Origin: CBDBKL01 sp965206675
GTDB lineage: Bacteria > Bdellovibrionota > Bdellovibrionia > Bdellovibrionales > JAKFYE01
NCBI GenBank assembly: GCA_965206675.1
Contig: CBDBKL010000008.1
Location: 434,001-498,000 of the forward strand
Direction: 5' to 3'
DNA length: 64,000 bases
The position numbers and the translations under genes were made by a program. Below the pieces are notes generated by a model, which was given only the letters and a program-made list of their open reading frames with translations, searched no databases and had not been told where the DNA came from. Every line of letters begins with the position of its first letter. Within the stretch, counting starts at the first letter, position 1. This document shows positions 46,215 through 55,394 of this stretch, piece by piece.

Positions 46215-46907
46215 TTGGAGCATTTTAACTGGGTACAATTGATACCAGGAGTCGGTCATCATGATGTTCATGTTGTAACGGCAGCCATAGTTGCTTTTGT
46301 GCTTATTATATTTTCTTTCGCTGGGTATGTGGCTTTATCTAAAGCGGGTGGAGAGCCAGCAGATAAATTTTCTATACGAGGGTTTTTTGAAGTTGTTACA
46401 GAAATGATTGTAGGACTTGTGGATATGATTGTGGGCTCACAGGGAAGAAAGTTTGTCCCTATGTTTGCGGCTATTTTTGTCTATGTGTTGATAAATAATT
46501 TTGTGGGTTTATTGCCTGGTATGACACCGGCAACTGACAATCTCAATACAACGTTAGCCATTGGGCTGTTTTCTTTCTTTGTTTATAACTATTATGGAGT
46601 TAAGGAGCATGGGATTAAAAACTATATGGCTCATTTCTGCGGTCCCTTTTTAGCCCTTGCTCCATTACTGTTTCTCATTGAATTGATATCTCATATGGTG
46701 AGGCCTATGAGTTTGGGGTTACGATTGATGGGTAATATGGTAGGGGACCATACGGTCTTAGGGATTTTTCTAGATATATCCCCCTCTTGGCTCCCTGTGC
46801 CTGTTGTCTTTTATGGTTTAGGTGTGTTGGTGTGTTCTATACAAGCCTTTGTGTTTACGCTACTGTCCATTGTCTATGTCTCAATGGCGATATCTCATGA
46901 TCACTGA
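46215..46907 (+). CDS. atpB: ATP synthase Fo subunit a
   Basis: Stator subunit containing the two ion half-channels. The essential Arg is in SLGLRLMGNMVGDH, and the fifth helix (YGLGVLVCSIQAFVFTLLSI) has the conserved Gln. Length of 230 residues is normal. The start is TTG, preceded by AAAGGG. It is followed by atpE after a gap of 142 bases that holds no gene. The F1 and b genes are 20 kb away on the other side of the origin. Confidence 0.94.
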   Translation: MEHFNWVQLIPGVGHHDVHVVTAAIVAFVLIIFSFAGYVALSKAGGEPADKFSIRGFFEVVTEMIVGLVDMIVGSQGRKFVPMFAAIFVYVLINNFVGLLPGMTPATDNLNTTLAIGLFSFFVYNYYGVKEHGIKNYMAHFCGPFLALAPLLFLIELISHMVRPMSLGLRLMGNMVGDHTVLGIFLDISPSWLPVPVVFYGLGVLVCSIQAFVFTLLSIVYVSMAISHDH

Positions 46908-47049
46908 GGGTTGTAATGATTTTTAGAAATATATAATAATGAGGAAGTATTTGTAAGGAGCTGAGACTTATGGGATAAAGGGATGAATTAAATTGTGTCG
47001 TGTTGTATAGGAAAGAATCATAATGAATATGTTTAAAGGAGTAAAAAAG

Positions 47050-47379
47050 ATGAATAAGAAATGGGCTGTTTTTGTTTTGGGTATAATAACTATTTCTCCC
47101 TTATTTGTAGGAGCAGAAGTTGTAACAATAGCAGATAAGGAAATATTAACGACAGATAGAGGGCTTGTAGGCCTTGGAGCTGCTATAGCTATTGGTTTGG
47201 CAGTATTAGGAGGAGCTTTGGGTCAGGGGCGAGCGGCGTCTTCCGCTTTGGATGGTATTGCTCGAAACCCAGGGTCGCAAAATAAAGTGTTTATGCCTTT
47301 AATTCTGAGTTTGGCCTTGATGGAGTCGTTGGTTATTTTTGCGTTGCTTATTGCTTTTACTCTTGTCGGCAAAGTTTAG
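47050..47379 (+). CDS. atpE: ATP synthase Fo subunit c with signal-like leader and Gln/Glu-Ser ion site
   Basis: Rotor-ring subunit. After a leader (residues 1-22, WAVFVLGIITISPLFVGA) come the two membrane helices; helix 1 has the Gly-rich GGALGQGRAASSALDGIARNP and helix 2 LSLALMESLVIFALL, with Glu92 as the ion-binding carboxylate. Gln59 and Ser93 match two side-chain ligands of known sodium-binding c-rings. The frame opens at 47023, but ATG 47050 has AAAGGAG eight bases upstream (109 residues). The stop overlaps that of the convergent ankyrin gene. Confidence 0.93.
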   Translation: MNKKWAVFVLGIITISPLFVGAEVVTIADKEILTTDRGLVGLGAAIAIGLAVLGGALGQGRAASSALDGIARNPGSQNKVFMPLILSLALMESLVIFALLIAFTLVGKV

Positions 47380-48158
47380 TCGGTGCAGGGGGGCCAGTTT
47401 TGACTTCCAATCAAATTAAGAATTATAGTTTTCACAATTTGTGGATAAATGTACTCGTATAGATTTAGAAAGGGTTTTTCATTAGCAAACATTCTAGAAT
47501 AGTTTACAGCCAGCTCCCGAACATATTCTCTAGAGGGGTTTGTTGGGAGTCCGTCAGCTTCTACAAAGTTGTTAAGAGCGTTGTCAATTCTTCTGGCAAG
47601 ATCTTCATTAAGTTTAGAGCGTGATCTGCCAGTACGATAAACTAAAGTATCCATAGGAGACTTTTGTTCCCAGTAGATAGGCCTAGTGTCCAAGCACGCT
47701 CCATTTTCAAGTAATGCTTTGGTTGTGTTGAAGTTAAGCCTTACAATGGCTAAACCAAAAGGAGTCTCTCCACGATTATTTCTTTTATTTAAATTGGCTC
47801 CTCGACTCTTCAGGCTTTCAATGTCGTTAGGGGTACCATATTGAGCAACAAGATGAACAAGATTATAGTCATTTCCAATAATGTCATGCGGATCTAAGTC
47901 CGCCTGGCTCATTAGCTCTTTTAGTCTTTCACTGTCACTTATAAGAGGCTTATTTATCATATCGCGGCATTTTTGGGGCGTTTCCATGCAGGAACGACCT
48001 CGGTAGGGATTATCAATATCATCCGTTTGAGCTGGAACTCTTGAAGGTTTAGTATTTCCTTGTTGATCTTTCGTTGATGAAATTTGTTCCTGTTGTTTTA
48101 ATGTTGTAGATGCGCAACTTATATTAAATGCTATCAGAATTATAAGTAAAGATCTCAT
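47376..48158 (-). CDS. Ankyrin-repeat lipoprotein
   Basis: The signal is short with Cys at about residue 15 (FNISC). A Gln/Ser/Thr-rich stretch and a Cys-containing segment (SCMETPQKCRDM) follow, then ankyrin repeats in the middle (DYNLVHLVAQYGTPNDIESL, NRGETPFGLAIVRLNFNTTK, ALLENGACLD) and a helical C-terminus. It could bind a protein partner in the periplasm or at the surface. It converges on atpE with a four-base overlap; the stop codons lie back to back. It is a likely relative of the secreted ankyrin protein at 10.2 kb. Confidence 0.8.
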   Translation of the reverse strand: MRSLLIILIAFNISCASTTLKQQEQISSTKDQQGNTKPSRVPAQTDDIDNPYRGRSCMETPQKCRDMINKPLISDSERLKELMSQADLDPHDIIGNDYNLVHLVAQYGTPNDIESLKSRGANLNKRNNRGETPFGLAIVRLNFNTTKALLENGACLDTRPIYWEQKSPMDTLVYRTGRSRSKLNEDLARRIDNALNNFVEADGLPTNPSREYVRELAVNYSRMFANEKPFLNLYEYIYPQIVKTIILNLIGSQNWPPCTD

Positions 48159-48325
48159 TATAAACTCCCATTTACTCTTAATAAAACACCTATTTAATTT
48201 GTGTATATGTATGATTTTAACTAATAGTAGTCATTTCTTCCTATAAAATATAACTATGAGAATATTTATAGACTAAAAGTCAGTCTCTATAGAATTCCAA
48301 AGGTGTGGAGGTCCAAAATAATCTG

Positions 48326-50863
48326 TTACATCCTAGAGGTTAAGGAAAGATATTTTCCTGTTAGGCTCTTTTTGATTTTTTGTACATCCTCTGGAGAACC
48401 AGAAGCTATAATTTTTCCTCCATTGTTACCCCCTCCTGGCCCCAAGTCTATGACATGACTGCAAGAGCGTATCACATCTAAATTGTGCTCAATCACAATG
48501 ACAGTATTTCCAGATGATACAAGCTCCTGAAGTAAACTGATAAGATTCCTTACATCCTCAAAATGAAGTCCCGTCGTCGGTTCATCTAAAATATATAAAG
48601 TTTTTCCTGTGGATTTTTTCGAAAGTTCTTTGGCAAGTTTAATCCTCTGTGCCTCTCCACCCGATAGCGTTGTTGAGCTTTGTCCGAGCTTAATGTAATC
48701 CAAACCAACCCTATGTAGAAGATCTAGTTTCCTTTGAATATGTTTGTGATTTTTAAAGAAAGTTAAAGCTTCCCCAACAGACATATCTAAAACATCAGCT
48801 ATGGTTTTGTCTTTGTACTTTACATGAAGTGTTTCAAAATTATATCGTTTTCCAGAGCAAACTTCACAGAGAACAAAAACATCAGCGAGGAAATGCATTT
48901 CAATTTTTACTGTTCCGGCACCAGAGCACGCTTCACACCGACCTCCTTTTACATTGAAACTAAACCGTCCAGGTTTATAGCCCTTCATGCGAGATTCTGG
49001 AACACGTGAATAGATCTCTCGGATCATTGAAAAAAGACCAACATAGGTCGATGGATTGGAGCGAGAAGTTCGCCCAATAGGTTTTTGATCTATTTCTACG
49101 ACATAATCAATGAGATCTAAACCTGTTATGTTTTTATAGGGAGCCGATGGACGTGGAGGAGTGTAGAGATGGTTCATAGCAGCCCTATAAAGTGTATCAA
49201 CAATAAGAGTGCTTTTTCCACTACCGGATACACCTGTAATAGCAATAAGATTTTTTAGAGGAAATTGTACTGTAATATTTTGTAAATTATTTCCCGATGC
49301 CTCTTTTACCTCTATGTACTCTTTTGATTTCTGTTCTTTAGAGTAAGGGATATGAGATGTTTTTTTTCCAGAGAGATATTGTCCCGTAAGACTTTTTCTA
49401 TTCTTGGCAATTCCATGAGGAGTTCCTGTTGCCAATACCTCTCCTCCAAATCGACCAGCTCGAGGGCCAATATCAACAATATGGTTTGCTCTACGAATAG
49501 TTTCTTCATCATGTTCAACCAAAACCACAGTATTTCCTAAGTCTCTCAGTTTTTCTAAAGCTGTGATGAGTTTGTCTTGATCACTGGCGTGTAGGCCAAT
49601 GCTGGGTTCGTCTAAAACATAAAGTATGCCGATTAAAGAGCTATCTAATTGAGTGGCAATACGAATCCTTTGTGCCTCTCCACCAGAAAGAGTGCGCGTT
49701 GGTCGCGATAGAGATAAATAACCAATTCCAAGATCAACCAAAGTTGATAGCTTTGACAGTAAATTTTTTAAGAGTTTTTCTGTAATAACTTTTTCTTTTT
49801 TTGTTAATCGTATTTTTCTTAAAAGAGAATGTAACGATTCAATAGATTGTTCAGTCAGTTGACCGATATGCTTTCTGTTAATAAGAACGTTTAAAGCATT
49901 TTTATTAATTCTATATCCATGACACTCAGGGCATGTTTTAAGAGAGAGTTCGTCAATCTCTTCTGTTTCTGAATCTTCTGGTATGTCTTGTTCTTCAAAC
50001 AGGACACCTAATCCCTCACACGAAGGACAGTAACCTCTGGGGTTATTAAAACTAAAGAGCCGAGGCTCTTGTTCGGGAGGTGAGTGTCCACATTCAGGAC
50101 AAGCGGCTCGAGTAGAAAACATGGTATCGATTTTATTGTCCATGTTAAAAATGGTGACATATCCATCACTTAATTTGGTGGATATGTGAAGAGCCTCTAA
50201 TATTCGTGTATAAAACGTTTTTTCAATTGGCATTTTATCTATTAGAAGATCAATAGAATGTTCATGTGTTTTGGAAAGTTTGGGTATCTTGCTCAAATCT
50301 GTTGTTTTTCCGTCTACGCGAGCATTCAAGTAACCAGACTTAATCCATTTTTTTATTTCATCTGCAAACGACCCTTTTTTTGACCTCACAACAGGGGAGT
50401 AGATATGTATTCCCTTTTTAATTTTCTTCGAGAGAATAAATTTTAAAATATCTTCTGGAGATTGTGAGACCATTTGTTTTTTGTGAGAAGGGCAATGCAT
50501 AATACCTATTTTGGAAAAAAGTAGTCTGAGCAGATCATACGTTTCTGTGACTGTTCCTAAAGTCGACCTTGGGTTCGTTGATGTGGTTTGTTGCTCTATG
50601 GCAATAGCAGGACTTAACCCTGTAACGGAATCAACTTCTGGTTTTTTTAATTGATCGAGAAAATGTCTGGCATAGGAGGAAAGTCCTTCTACATATCGCC
50701 TTTGCCCTTCAGCGTAGAGAGTGTCAAAGGCCAGAGAGGATTTACCACTTCCACTCAAGCCTGTTATAACAGTGATTTTATTTCGAGGGATTGTTAAATT
50801 AACATCTTTTAAATTATGTTCTTTAGCACCTTTAACAACGATTCCATCTAGGGAAGAGGGCAT
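48326..50863 (-). CDS. uvrA: UvrABC system protein A, shortened between zinc module 1 and signature domain
   Basis: Damage sensor of nucleotide excision repair. Two ABC ATPase halves are present (Walker A GLSGSGKSS and GVSGSGKST; signatures LSGGEAQRIRIA and LSGGEAQRIKLA). Zinc module 1 has Cys 255, 258, 279 and 282, and the second zinc finger is in GGRCEACSGAGTV...LCEVCSG. At 845 residues it is about 95 shorter than usual. The missing part lies between CPSCEGLG and CPECHGYRIN, where a 25-residue acidic linker replaces a conserved stretch of over 100 residues. Motifs outside it look complete. Confidence 0.96.
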   Translation of the reverse strand: MPSSLDGIVVKGAKEHNLKDVNLTIPRNKITVITGLSGSGKSSLAFDTLYAEGQRRYVEGLSSYARHFLDQLKKPEVDSVTGLSPAIAIEQQTTSTNPRSTLGTVTETYDLLRLLFSKIGIMHCPSHKKQMVSQSPEDILKFILSKKIKKGIHIYSPVVRSKKGSFADEIKKWIKSGYLNARVDGKTTDLSKIPKLSKTHEHSIDLLIDKMPIEKTFYTRILEALHISTKLSDGYVTIFNMDNKIDTMFSTRAACPECGHSPPEQEPRLFSFNNPRGYCPSCEGLGVLFEEQDIPEDSETEEIDELSLKTCPECHGYRINKNALNVLINRKHIGQLTEQSIESLHSLLRKIRLTKKEKVITEKLLKNLLSKLSTLVDLGIGYLSLSRPTRTLSGGEAQRIRIATQLDSSLIGILYVLDEPSIGLHASDQDKLITALEKLRDLGNTVVLVEHDEETIRRANHIVDIGPRAGRFGGEVLATGTPHGIAKNRKSLTGQYLSGKKTSHIPYSKEQKSKEYIEVKEASGNNLQNITVQFPLKNLIAITGVSGSGKSTLIVDTLYRAAMNHLYTPPRPSAPYKNITGLDLIDYVVEIDQKPIGRTSRSNPSTYVGLFSMIREIYSRVPESRMKGYKPGRFSFNVKGGRCEACSGAGTVKIEMHFLADVFVLCEVCSGKRYNFETLHVKYKDKTIADVLDMSVGEALTFFKNHKHIQRKLDLLHRVGLDYIKLGQSSTTLSGGEAQRIKLAKELSKKSTGKTLYILDEPTTGLHFEDVRNLISLLQELVSSGNTVIVIEHNLDVIRSCSHVIDLGPGGGNNGGKIIASGSPEDVQKIKKSLTGKYLSLTSRM

Positions 50864-50865
50864 TT

Positions 50866-52236
50866 TTATAATCTCTCTTTTACAAAGTCTTCAAATTCTT
50901 TTCGTATTTTTTTTAAATTTTCTTCCGTGTTGGACTCAAATCTCAAAACGATAACAGGTTGTGTATTGGAGGCTCTTGCCAAAGCCCAACCATCCTTAAA
51001 ACTAACACGAACGCCATCAATTAAATTGGATTGATATAATTCACTGGGTTGAGAGTATTTTTCTATAAGCTCCTTAACAATAGAAGTCTTTTTTTCTTCT
51101 GTCGTTTCTATTCGGATTTCTGGAGTGTTGAAACTGTGTGGAAGATCAGAGAGAAGTTCCCCTATTGTTTTTTTTGTTTTTGAGAGAATTTCTACCAATC
51201 TAATTCCGGCGTATATAGCGTCATCATATCCATAATTTCGATCAGCAAAAAAGATGTGTCCGCTAAGTTCTCCCCCAAATGGAGCTGAAATTTCCTTAAC
51301 TTTTTTCTTTATTAAACTGTGTCCTGTTTTCCACATTATGGGATGCCCGCCGTGCTTTTCGATATCTGCATACATTCTATCAGAACACTTTACATCTCCG
51401 ACAACAGGTTGCCCTTGTTTTTTGGATAAGATATCTCTACCAAATAAGATCATGAGTTCGTCACCCAAAACCATTTTTCCGTTATTATCAACAACTCCAA
51501 TTCTGTCAGCATCGCCATCAAACCCTATTCCTGCTAGAGCTCCACAGTCTTTGACTTTTTCTTTGAGATCCATGAGATTTTCTTCGACAGTTGGGTCTGG
51601 GTGATGATTAGGAAAATTCCCATCTGGTTTTTCAAATAAAATATGTGATTTAAGACCTATCGATTCACAAAGTTGTCTGAGAATACAACCGGCGGCACCA
51701 TTACCACAATCAAAAACAATGGGTATAGGATCAAGATGTTTGAATTCCTCTGTATATCTTTCTATGTATTGGGGAAAAATATCGTAGGATTGAACGCTTC
51801 CCCCTGGCTGTGAGTGGTATTCATTTTTTTCAATAATACTTCTTATGTCTTGAATGTCTTTTCCAGAAAGAGTGGATTGGCCGACAGAAATTTTAAAACC
51901 ATTGTAATTGGGAGGATTGTGGCTTCCCGTGACCATAATAGATCCGTCAATATTTTTAAGAGCAAATGTCGAGTAATAGGAAATGGGAGTGGTTATCAAT
52001 CCTAGGTGTAAAACTTTAGCTCCAGAATCAGAAAGACCTTGTTCTAAACGTTTTGTGAGTAAAGGACTAGATAAGCGTGCATCATGTCCGACAGTGATTT
52101 GAAGAGTATTTGTTTTTCCTAAAGAACGTATATATTCGCAGAATGCCCTTCCCAACTGATAGGCAAACTCTGAATCAAAGTCCGAATTTACGACTCCTCG
52201 AATGTCATATTCACGGAAAATTACTGGATTTATCAT
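50866..52236 (-). CDS. Phosphomannomutase/phosphoglucomutase
   Basis: Alpha-D-phosphohexomutase interconverting hexose 1- and 6-phosphates for polysaccharide or lipopolysaccharide precursors. The N-terminal FREYDIRGVV, the active-site serine loop VTGSHNPPNYNGFK, the metal loop GFDGDADRIGVVD and the sugar loop GGELSGHIFFADR are all present, as is a C-terminal phosphate loop (VRVSFKDGWALARASNTQPV). Length of 456 residues is normal for the AlgC/ManB type. A good ribosome-binding site (AGAGGAAAA) precedes ATG. Substrate specificity cannot be read from sequence. Confidence 0.93.
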   Translation of the reverse strand: MINPVIFREYDIRGVVNSDFDSEFAYQLGRAFCEYIRSLGKTNTLQITVGHDARLSSPLLTKRLEQGLSDSGAKVLHLGLITTPISYYSTFALKNIDGSIMVTGSHNPPNYNGFKISVGQSTLSGKDIQDIRSIIEKNEYHSQPGGSVQSYDIFPQYIERYTEEFKHLDPIPIVFDCGNGAAGCILRQLCESIGLKSHILFEKPDGNFPNHHPDPTVEENLMDLKEKVKDCGALAGIGFDGDADRIGVVDNNGKMVLGDELMILFGRDILSKKQGQPVVGDVKCSDRMYADIEKHGGHPIMWKTGHSLIKKKVKEISAPFGGELSGHIFFADRNYGYDDAIYAGIRLVEILSKTKKTIGELLSDLPHSFNTPEIRIETTEEKKTSIVKELIEKYSQPSELYQSNLIDGVRVSFKDGWALARASNTQPVIVLRFESNTEENLKKIRKEFEDFVKERL

Positions 52237-52252
52237 TTTTCCTCTTTTTTAT

Positions 52253-53227
52253 TCATTTTATACGTAGGTTTTTTTCATTTTCAGTTAGATGAAGAGCATA
52301 TTTGAGAGCTTCATACATGGAACTATAATCGGCTCTCCCTCTACCAAACATGTCCTTTGCTGTACCATGATCGACACTTGTTCGAATAAATGGAAGTCCA
52401 ATCGTTATATGCATAGAATGTTTTCGTCCGTGTAACGCCTTAAAGGGAACCAACCCCTGATCATGGTAATTAGCTATGAACACACTAAAACGTTCAATAT
52501 TTTGAGGTAAGAAAGCTATGTCAGCACTCAGGGGTCCAACAATAGTTTTTTTATTTTTTGTTATAACTGTATGGAGTTGTTGTTCTTCGTCCCCAATGAG
52601 ACCCCGTTCTCCTGCATGAGGGTTAAGCCCTAATAGACAAATTGGTTTCTTGCTTTGTTTCTTTCTCATTAAGCTGCGCAAAACCTTTGCTGCAGATATA
52701 CCGTTTTCTATAGAGGATAAGGTTATATTTTTAGAAACGTTTTTAATGGGAATGTGATCATTTAATAATATAACACCAAATCTTTTTCCTAAAAAACCCA
52801 TATATAGGGGGTCGGCCTTGGTAACTCGGCGTAAAATATCTGTGTGACCTAGGTCTTTCATTTTTGCATTTCGTATGTTCATTTTAGACATAGGAGCTGT
52901 AACCATGCCGTGAATTTGGCTTAAGTGTCCAAGTTTTGCTGTCAATTCCACCCATTTAGCAGGGGGGAGGTTGGAATTAATATCTATAAGATGTCTTGTT
53001 TTTAATTTGTTAAAAGAAAGAGTTTCTTGCCATGAGCGAACAGTGATGCGTTCAAATGCAGAATCAATTTTTCTTAAATGTGACTTTGGAGTTTGTGGTG
53101 ATCTCCAGAGGTAAAATATGATATTTTTTTGGGGTTTTATTTTAGATAAGGCTTTTGAAGCTATTTCTGTTCCTATCCCATCAACATCACCTGTTGTTAT
53201 GACTATCTTAACGGGTTTAGTTTTCAT
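52253..53227 (-). CDS. pdxA: 4-hydroxythreonine-4-phosphate dehydrogenase PdxA
   Basis: NAD-dependent enzyme of pyridoxal phosphate synthesis. Family blocks are ITTGDVDGIGTEIASKAL near the start, GLNPHAGERGLIGDEE, FIANYHDQGLVPFKALH and SVDHGTAKDMFGRG. The metal-ligand histidines lie within these. The N-terminal block reads GDVDGIG where GDPAGIG is usual. Length of 324 residues is normal. It lies downstream of a SurA-like PPIase gene, the same neighbour as in E. coli (surA-pdxA). Confidence 0.9.
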   Translation of the reverse strand: MKTKPVKIVITTGDVDGIGTEIASKALSKIKPQKNIIFYLWRSPQTPKSHLRKIDSAFERITVRSWQETLSFNKLKTRHLIDINSNLPPAKWVELTAKLGHLSQIHGMVTAPMSKMNIRNAKMKDLGHTDILRRVTKADPLYMGFLGKRFGVILLNDHIPIKNVSKNITLSSIENGISAAKVLRSLMRKKQSKKPICLLGLNPHAGERGLIGDEEQQLHTVITKNKKTIVGPLSADIAFLPQNIERFSVFIANYHDQGLVPFKALHGRKHSMHITIGLPFIRTSVDHGTAKDMFGRGRADYSSMYEALKYALHLTENEKNLRIK

Positions 53228-53302
53228 CGCAAAAGAATTCCTTTTATAGCAAAGATATTAACATTACTTTGTCTATCCGTTATTTTACCTTTCACAGTTT
53301 TC

Positions 53303-54274
53303 TTAGGACTTTGTGCTTCTCTTATTAATGTTAATAAAGGAGTCAGACTTTTTCTGCTCTAACCAAAAAGAAAAGTGTTGTTCCAATGATTGTTGATAAA
53401 GCAAGTTTCGTATGTGGTTTTTTCGCTTTTCAAATCCTGGTGAAGAGACGAGTTTTTTGTCTAAGAGTTTTAGGATGTGAAAACCAACTCGGGAACGGAC
53501 GATGTTGGAAGTTTCATTAATGCGCATGGAGCGTATGGCCTTATCAATAGAAGACAAAGACTCTCCAGACTTAAATTCTCCCAAAAGCCCCCCCGGGGAA
53601 AGTGTTGGATCCTCACTGTGTTGTGCTGCAAGATCGTTGAATGACTCTTTTCCCGATGTCAGTTTTTCTAACACGGCAGTGGCTCGGTCCTTAGCCGCGT
53701 TCACGTTTCCCCCTTTGGGAAGAAATAAAATGTGTGCAATACGGTATTCAAAGGTTTCATTTTTTCCAGTTCCATAGTGCTCAATGTAATAAGAGGCAAT
53801 GTCACTATCAGAGATTTTAATTTTTGAAGATATGAATTTTTCAATAAGGGATCTTCTTTCTAATTGTTGTTTTATAAACTTCTTATATTCAGAAAATCGA
53901 AAACCCTGTTTTCTCAAAAAACGCCTAAACTGTCTTTGGGTCATACCATTACGTTTAGTCAGAGATCTGATTTCTGCGTCTACTTGTTCGGAAGATATTG
54001 TGAGATTTTGCTTTTTAACTTCAGAGTCTATCAGTTTCTGATTAATCAAAGCTTCTAAAAGTTTCTTTCGGCTTCTTAACAAAGGTTTTTTATCTTTGAT
54101 AATGAGGTCATCTGCGAACTGCCCCCTTTTCAATTGTACCTTAAAAGTATTTAGATCAGATGCTGTGATAAGCTCGCCGTTAACAGTTGCTACGATGCGA
54201 TCTACAAGTTTAGCTGAAGCAAGGTGGGGAGCTAGAGTTATTGTTGCTATGTAAATAAGAAGTGTTTTTTTCAT
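53303..54274 (-). CDS. SurA-like periplasmic peptidyl-prolyl isomerase
   Basis: Periplasmic chaperone for outer-membrane proteins. A signal peptide (ending HLASA) is followed by a SurA N-domain (KLVDRIVATVNGELITASDL) and one parvulin domain (RIAHILFLPKGG, HSEDPTLSPGGLLGEFKSGE, VRSRVGFHILKLLDKK). Canonical SurA has two parvulin domains; this 323-residue protein has only one. Its ATG overlaps the stop of the upstream lipoprotein PPIase gene (TAATG), which shows translational coupling. Confidence 0.88.
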   Translation of the reverse strand: MKKTLLIYIATITLAPHLASAKLVDRIVATVNGELITASDLNTFKVQLKRGQFADDLIIKDKKPLLRSRKKLLEALINQKLIDSEVKKQNLTISSEQVDAEIRSLTKRNGMTQRQFRRFLRKQGFRFSEYKKFIKQQLERRSLIEKFISSKIKISDSDIASYYIEHYGTGKNETFEYRIAHILFLPKGGNVNAAKDRATAVLEKLTSGKESFNDLAAQHSEDPTLSPGGLLGEFKSGESLSSIDKAIRSMRINETSNIVRSRVGFHILKLLDKKLVSSPGFEKRKNHIRNLLYQQSLEQHFSFWLEQKKSDSFININKRSTKS

Positions 54275-55236
54275 TAGTCCCTCAACATTTTTACCTGTAT
54301 TGAAGCAATCAACATATCATCTTTATAGACCTTTGAGGATTGTATTTCTTCCTCTAGCCATGCAGAATATGCAGCCTGCTGACGATCTTCTAAAATAGCT
54401 CTGCGAATTCTATCTTTCACTTTTGAGAACTTCAATTGAGATTCCCTTTGCTTTCTAATGACTTTAAAAATGTGATAACCCATATTGGATTTCAACACAG
54501 GGCTGATCCTTCCCACTCTCATAGAAAAAGCTGTCTTGTAAACCTCTGGTCCTCCTCGTTCAATCCATTCATCAGAGGATTGTTCGGGGACAATGGAGTA
54601 CTTTTCAGCCATTTTCTTGAAGGTGGAGGATCGTCTCTTGAGAAGGTGACGCACTCGCATTGCATCATCCCTGGTTTTGAGAACAATTTGACGAATTCTA
54701 ACTCGCTCAGGGCGTCTAAAATTCTTTTTGTGTGCTCTATAATAGGACTTCATTTCTTTTTCAGACGGAGGGGTTAGTTCTTTTGAAAGTATTTCAACCA
54801 CTTGTCTTTCTGAGATCATAAGCCTGAGTTGCTTTTCCCAGGTTTTGTAATCCAGTCCCTGTTCTAGGAGGGCCCTCTTGAGGTCAAGTGAGTCCGGGTA
54901 ATTTTGTGCAATATCTTTTTTATAATCAGTAACGTCTTTAGAACTAATAGATATATTTTTACGTTTTAAAAAAGAATGGGCCAGGGCCTTGTGGATATAG
55001 TTTTGGCTGATTTGTTTTTTTGCCTCTTGGATAACTTTGCCATCTTTTATAAATATGGGATCAAAGTTTTTAACTTTAGATGCAAGCAGTGAGGCGAATT
55101 CTTTGAGAGATAGAGACATATCATTGACACGAATAACAGGCCGCTCTGCTATCTGATTTTTTTTGAAAAGACAAGAACCCAAAGGGATGAGCCCAAGCAA
55201 GCTGATAAGAAATGTTAAAAAGTATATACGCTTCAT
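54274..55236 (-). CDS. Parvulin-type peptidyl-prolyl isomerase lipoprotein
   Basis: The lipobox is PLGSC with Cys at about 22. The N-terminal SurA/PrsA-like helical region contains VIRVNDMSLSLKEFASLL, then one parvulin domain (RVRIRQIVLKTRDDAMRVRH, VEYS-type IVPEQSSDEWIERGG, VLKSNMGYHIFKVIRKQ). Length is 320 residues. It would act as an outer-membrane-anchored folding factor. The second of three parvulin genes in a row, co-directional with the SurA-like gene downstream. Confidence 0.87.
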   Translation of the reverse strand: MKRIYFLTFLISLLGLIPLGSCLFKKNQIAERPVIRVNDMSLSLKEFASLLASKVKNFDPIFIKDGKVIQEAKKQISQNYIHKALAHSFLKRKNISISSKDVTDYKKDIAQNYPDSLDLKRALLEQGLDYKTWEKQLRLMISERQVVEILSKELTPPSEKEMKSYYRAHKKNFRRPERVRIRQIVLKTRDDAMRVRHLLKRRSSTFKKMAEKYSIVPEQSSDEWIERGGPEVYKTAFSMRVGRISPVLKSNMGYHIFKVIRKQRESQLKFSKVKDRIRRAILEDRQQAAYSAWLEEEIQSSKVYKDDMLIASIQVKMLRD

Positions 55237-55256
55237 AGTTCTAAAAAACTTTTTTC

Positions 55257-55281
55257 AAAAAAGCCCTTTATTTTTAAGGGA
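55257..55281 (-). terminator. Rho-independent terminator between two PPIase genes
   Basis: On the minus strand the stem CCCTT/AAGGG (55264-55280, seven-base A/T loop) is followed by GC and a run of six T (A run at 55257-55262 on the plus strand). It follows the gene that ends at 55395. A plus-strand T run also exists, so it may work both ways. Confidence 0.6.
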
Positions 55282-55394
55282 GTTTTTAAACTTTTTTCTT
55301 TCATAGGCGTTATACTACTTTTTTCTTCTTTGTTTCAGAAATTTTTGTATTTTTTTATAATATATTTTTCAATGATCTGATAGTTGAGAAGTGG

